The notes beneath the pieces were generated by a model. That model saw nothing but the letters and a program-made list of their open reading frames with translations. It did not search any database and was not told the DNA's origin. Below, piece by piece: positions 18,957-22,846 of a stretch of 22,846 bases of DNA; within the stretch, counting starts at the first letter, position 1, and the number at the start of each line of letters is the position of its first letter. Source of the stretch: Jimgerdemannia flammicorona (Eukaryota; Mucoromycota; Endogonomycetes; Endogonales; Endogonaceae); contig RBNI01001361.1 of assembly GCA_003990745.1 (NCBI GenBank), forward strand, positions 1 to 22,846, written 5' to 3'. The translations under genes and the position numbers were made by a program.

Positions 18957-19083
18957 TATGTCGGGATTACAAGTCGATATGTATCCACGTGACTTTACGC
19001 CAATTCGTTTTACATCATCATTTACAGCGCCTAAAAGCGTACGATTTGTATTATGAATAAATTGCTTCTTCTGTTCGGTCACT
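18957..19083 (-). repeat. Dispersed segment, partner of 7414-7540
   Basis: Read on the minus strand it matches 7414-7540, but it lacks most of the transitions that put stops in that copy. It is open here as EQKKQFIHNTNRTLLGAVND then DVKRIGVKSRGYISTCNPD, within an open frame 19082-18888 that runs into the neighbouring inverted-repeat element. No family was recognised. Confidence 0.65.
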
Positions 19084-19189
19084 TACGAATCCACTATTAT
19101 ACAACAGTCTAATTTGGAAACTAATTGATATTGACACGTCGAATTGTACCACCTGTAAGCCACTTCGAATCACTCGAATTAATTCGTTT

Positions 19190-21660
19190 GGGAGTACTAG
19201 ATATAACAGACAATATATACTTATATAAGAATTTATACTATACTATTTCTATCTATATTCAAGGCTTCTTCAAATATATATATAATAGGTTTTATATATT
19301 ATATCTTTATAACTTTAAGATATTATCATATTAGTAATATAAGTTTATAAATAAACAAACATGCCAATTGCTATATTTTAAGAAAAAGTATTAATTTTAT
19401 AATATAAAACTATCAGTAACCATAAACTAATATATTTCTAAATAACTAATAACTATATACTAATAAAATTTTATAAGATATAAAGATTATAATATATATA
19501 AAATATAGATAAATAGCTTAGCTTATACTATATATAGTATTATTTATTAAAGATATAAATAAGATTAAATTGTATAATATTAGATATATAATAAATATAT
19601 ATTTCTTACTTTATAAATAAGAATATATCTTAGTAATTTTTATTTAAAAAAATATATATTATTATAAATATATTATAATATAACAATGTGGTTTAATCTA
19701 AAAAGAGTAAAGATATCAAGATCTATGACTACTAAATATAGTCTTCATGAGCAATAATGTAATATAACTATTAAATAATATATATTATCTAAATATCTTA
19801 CTCAAATCATTAAGCTATATTATAAACTCTAGTATTTATAAATAAATTTTAGACTATCTGTAATCATGTTTCTATTATTTAAAATTTTATAAAAACTATA
19901 AAAACTATCTAACTCAGTATTATATATCTACAATGATCTTTATTTACCAAATAGCTTATTATTTCCCCTCTATTCTTAGTCCAAAAGTATATATTCATAA
20001 GACTGTTGAGATAGTCTGCTATTATCTAAATACTACTAAGTACTTTACCTTTTATATATATATAGAATATCTGAGTTACTTTATCAATTACTATAATAGA
20101 ATACTAGCTCAAAGTAACTATAATCTATCTTCTCCTTTAATATAATTATAAGATCAGTTACTATCTCTATAATATATTTTGAGCTATTACTTATCTTAAA
20201 TAAATAATCTTTTTAGATTTTGCCCACTTCTTTAAAAAAAGACTATAAATGGCTTTATTGAAATTTATTATTATCTACAACTCATCATATAAATATATCA
20301 TCTATATGATCCTACATAATTAGTAATATATATTATTAATATTAATATATAAATTTGCAATCAAATAAATAATACTCTTCTTACTTTAATTCTAATTATT
20401 CTATAATAGACTTGAAGCTCAAGTAGTTAACTATATTAAAAGTAACTAAGTCATTATAACAATTAAAGATACTAAATCTATCTTATATATAAGTATTATA
20501 AAGATCTTTAATATCCTATTATATATTATAGAAGGACATACTATAAGTCACTTGAGTAATTTACTACTTAGTTAATTACTTCAGCTATTATATTATTTAG
20601 GAGTCCAACCAATAAGTATCTAAATCTTTAGTATTAAAAAAAGAGATTTTCTCTCTAAATTAAGATACTAAAGATTAAGAAATATTCTATTCTAAAACTC
20701 TTGAGAATAACTATCAATCTGAATTAAAAGAAGAAGTTTCCAGACCAAGATTCAGAATCTATTAGTTATCTATCTATCTCTCGATTTCTCTTATTTAGAA
20801 TATATATAGAAGATAAATAATAAGAGTATTATCTATAGATCACTTAGTTTACTCTGTCTTTATTTGAGAAAATTCAAGAATATACTTTTATACTCCTAAT
20901 ATCTATTTTTAGTAATAGTAAAGATATTTGAGATATAATTAAATCTAGTTTCTGATTTGGCTTCAGTTTTTAATTTCTCTCTTAATTTGCTTATATAATT
21001 ATTCTATAGTTTATTTTTATTATCTATATTTTTTATCATCTCTAGATTATATATTAAGTACTTATAGAATACTAATTATACTTATTCTGTAGTTTCTTCT
21101 AAGCTATGTATTTTTAAAATTTAATATATATTTAATATAAATAGTTATAATATTGAGATAACTAATTAGATAGTAGAATTAATTATCAGATAGTTAGATA
21201 ACTTAGTAGTATTTATATCTATAAGTTTATAAGTAGTATAATATACTAGTTCAATAAAGGTAAATTATAAGATTGGGAATACTATGTAATTGGGCTTAAG
21301 TCTTTAGTTACTTTGTCAAAAAGTAATAAAATGTTTAATAGTTTCTAGTATCCTTAGTATTTAGTAGTATAATAGTCAAATATAGATATCTGGACTAATT
21401 CTTCTATTTGTATAATAGTCAATTTATATAGTTTTCTTATTAGAATAGTTCTTAGATATAGTGGTAGTTTGTATAGCATGCAGTCTAGCAATTTAATAGC
21501 ATTTCCTCTTTAGGTAGTAGTAATCTCCCAAAAGTATATAATTTCTATATACTCTCTATTAGTATAAGTGGATTCCTTATATAATTTCTATATAATAATA
21601 TTAGTAGTATTTCTTAATATGTGATTTGATAAATATGTAACTCAGTTTGTTAGATAATTC
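19190..21660. other. Second AT-rich island
   Basis: Extremely A/T-rich, with stops in every frame, poor in CG and with abundant TA, consistent with heavy RIP of repeats. Apart from the low-confidence copia-like trace at 19933-20145, nothing could be assigned. A minus-strand stretch at about 20990-20850 has a lysine/glutamate-rich reading (KLREKLKTEAKSETRFNYIS) but no known motif. Confidence 0.55.
19933..20145 (+). pseudogene. Possible copia-type RT/RNase H trace
   Basis: An open frame of 70 residues reads HKTVEIVCYYLNTTKYFTF and then LSYFINYYNRILAQSNY. This resembles the copia segment HWKAVKRVLRYLKGT followed by L-GYSDADWAG, allowing Asp to Asn changes. The match is weak, and no YVDD box was found upstream. 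It could be chance in AT-rich sequence. Confidence 0.3.
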
Positions 21661-21679
21661 AATTTAATCGCCTCTTTCT

Positions 21680-22846
21680 CTGCTACCTTACCAGTCACAA
21701 TGGTTTGGTAGATAACCTTCTGAGTCTACTTTCTACAATTATTACCCCCTCTACCTCAGGTTGGTTTGCTGTACCTATTACAGAGCAGTGGGAGAGAGGT
21801 AATGGTGATAAGTTGCCCCTTTATTAGTGTCCAATTGGTATCTTCTCCACTTTTTTGCAGTTTCTGGTGTCTTTGGCTATATCTGGAGTGCATCTGTTTT
21901 AGTGTGGCACCTTCTTCCTTTTGCTGTCACCAATAAGGTACTGTCTTGGTATATCTCGGACTACATAGGAAGTCGGCCAACCTTGGGCATCAAGTGCTCA
22001 GTGTAGGTTATCTGCAGGTCCTCAGTACCTATAGTCGGGCTCTCTGGCTTTGGTGAGCTTCCTAGCAAACATAGTTCTGGTGTAGGTAACTGCTTTTCAG
22101 GTGTTGTTGGGATGGAAGGGGAGATGGCTGTCACAGATAGGAGGAAGGGCAATAATAGTAAACCAGTAGAGTACCAGGCTGGGGGCAGTCATCAGGGCTG
22201 GGGTGGGTACTGCTTTGGTGGGGCCTTTTGATTGGTGCAGTATGGTTAGGTGGTAGGTGTCACTCTTGGCTTCTTTTGGCGATTTGGCAGGTTGGGCCCA
22301 GGTCATCAGGAGGGGTTGGGGGGCCCGAGGTTACCCATTTCAGACATCTTGACTACACTCAACTGGAACCAGAAGCTGATATGGCAACATGATCGAGGCT
22401 CGCAAACTTGAGTAGTGGGGTATTGGAGGTCTCTACCTGCCTTACATATAAGTCCTTTACTCACCTCAACTGGGAGAATCAGGCCCTACCCACTGTGTTG
22501 TGCTTTGATGAGAGTTTTTCTTTGCCTATTATTCTCTTTGAAGTGGCAGGGACTATTCTATTTGACTCGGGTGTGGCCTTGTACATATGTTGGGTTCTCG
22601 GGCATATGCTTTTGGTCTTTGGCATATGGTTGGGTTTCCTCTGGTAGTAGGGAGAGCATGGTGTACAGAATGAGGTGCAGGCCACTATAGGCCCTACTGC
22701 GCCTGGTATGGTCAAGCTGCTGGACAATAGCTTACTTAGGTTAATGGGGGGGCAGTGCTTGATGGGTGGTGGGTGAGGGTTTTGGCCTATATAGTCTAGG
22801 TTCCCTTCTAATAAAAATCTATGGAATATTGAGTTCATTAAAAAAA
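21680..22846 (+). mobile_element. G/T-rich retroposon-like sequence with 3' A run at the window edge
   Basis: Composition changes at about 21665 from A/T-rich to G/T-rich. AATAAA at 22810-22815 is followed 24 bases later by A7 (22840-22846), where the window ends. This is the architecture of a polyadenylated retroposon on the plus strand, as at 5064-5972. No RT motif was found. Read on the minus strand there is an alternative: ATG at about 22343 opens a proline-rich frame (MSEMGNLGPPNPS) with two TGA-TGA pairs that could be former CGA-CGA arginines, continuing to about 21780. Orientation and family are therefore undecided. Confidence 0.4.

Overview
The window looks like a piece of a filamentous fungus genome, most likely an ascomycete (Pezizomycotina). 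Three things suggest this. The genes have short GT-AG introns. There are degenerate ankyrin/TPR repeat genes of the kind common in fungi. Blocks of moderate GC alternate with very AT-rich blocks full of ruined retroelements. In the ruined elements most recognisable damage is C:G to T:A (CGA to TGA, TGT to TAT, GGA to AGA), the pattern left by repeat-induced point mutation (RIP). No bacterial signals are seen.

Layout. 1-2575, minus strand: 5' part of a fairly young Ty3/gypsy-type LTR element, with a complete 473-bp LTR, a primer-binding site, and one Gag-protease-Pol reading frame broken by only three stops. 2576-11160: an AT-rich island. Its core is a plus-strand Ty3/gypsy relic running zinc knuckle, dUTPase, protease, RT, RNase H, integrase and a chromodomain-like tail. 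The dUTPase between Gag and protease is the most unusual feature. The relic has been hit by an A-tailed retroposon-like insert (about 5064-5972), two inverted copies of a palindromic hAT-type MITE (7795-8174 and 8789-9171, each with 8-bp target duplications), and a short segment at about 7414-7540 that recurs at 18957-19083.

11184-19190: moderate-GC DNA with the one apparently intact gene, a three-exon seven-transmembrane protein on the minus strand (13047-11806). Its C-terminal tail carries three 10-residue repeats. Downstream are a 61-bp minisatellite (14667-14971), an ankyrin plus TPR pseudogene on the minus strand (about 17790-16497), a cluster of CRE-like and CACGTG sites, and a 167-bp TA-flanked inverted-repeat element (18736-18902).

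19190-21660: a second AT-rich island with at most traces of a copia-like element. 21680-22846: G/T-rich sequence ending in AATAAA plus an A run at the window edge, resembling the insert at 5064-5972.

Overall this is a transposon graveyard around one live-looking membrane receptor-like gene. The dUTPase-bearing retroelement, the two MITE families and the repeat-tailed 7TM gene are the points to follow up. All domain calls were made by eye from translated motifs, without database searches.
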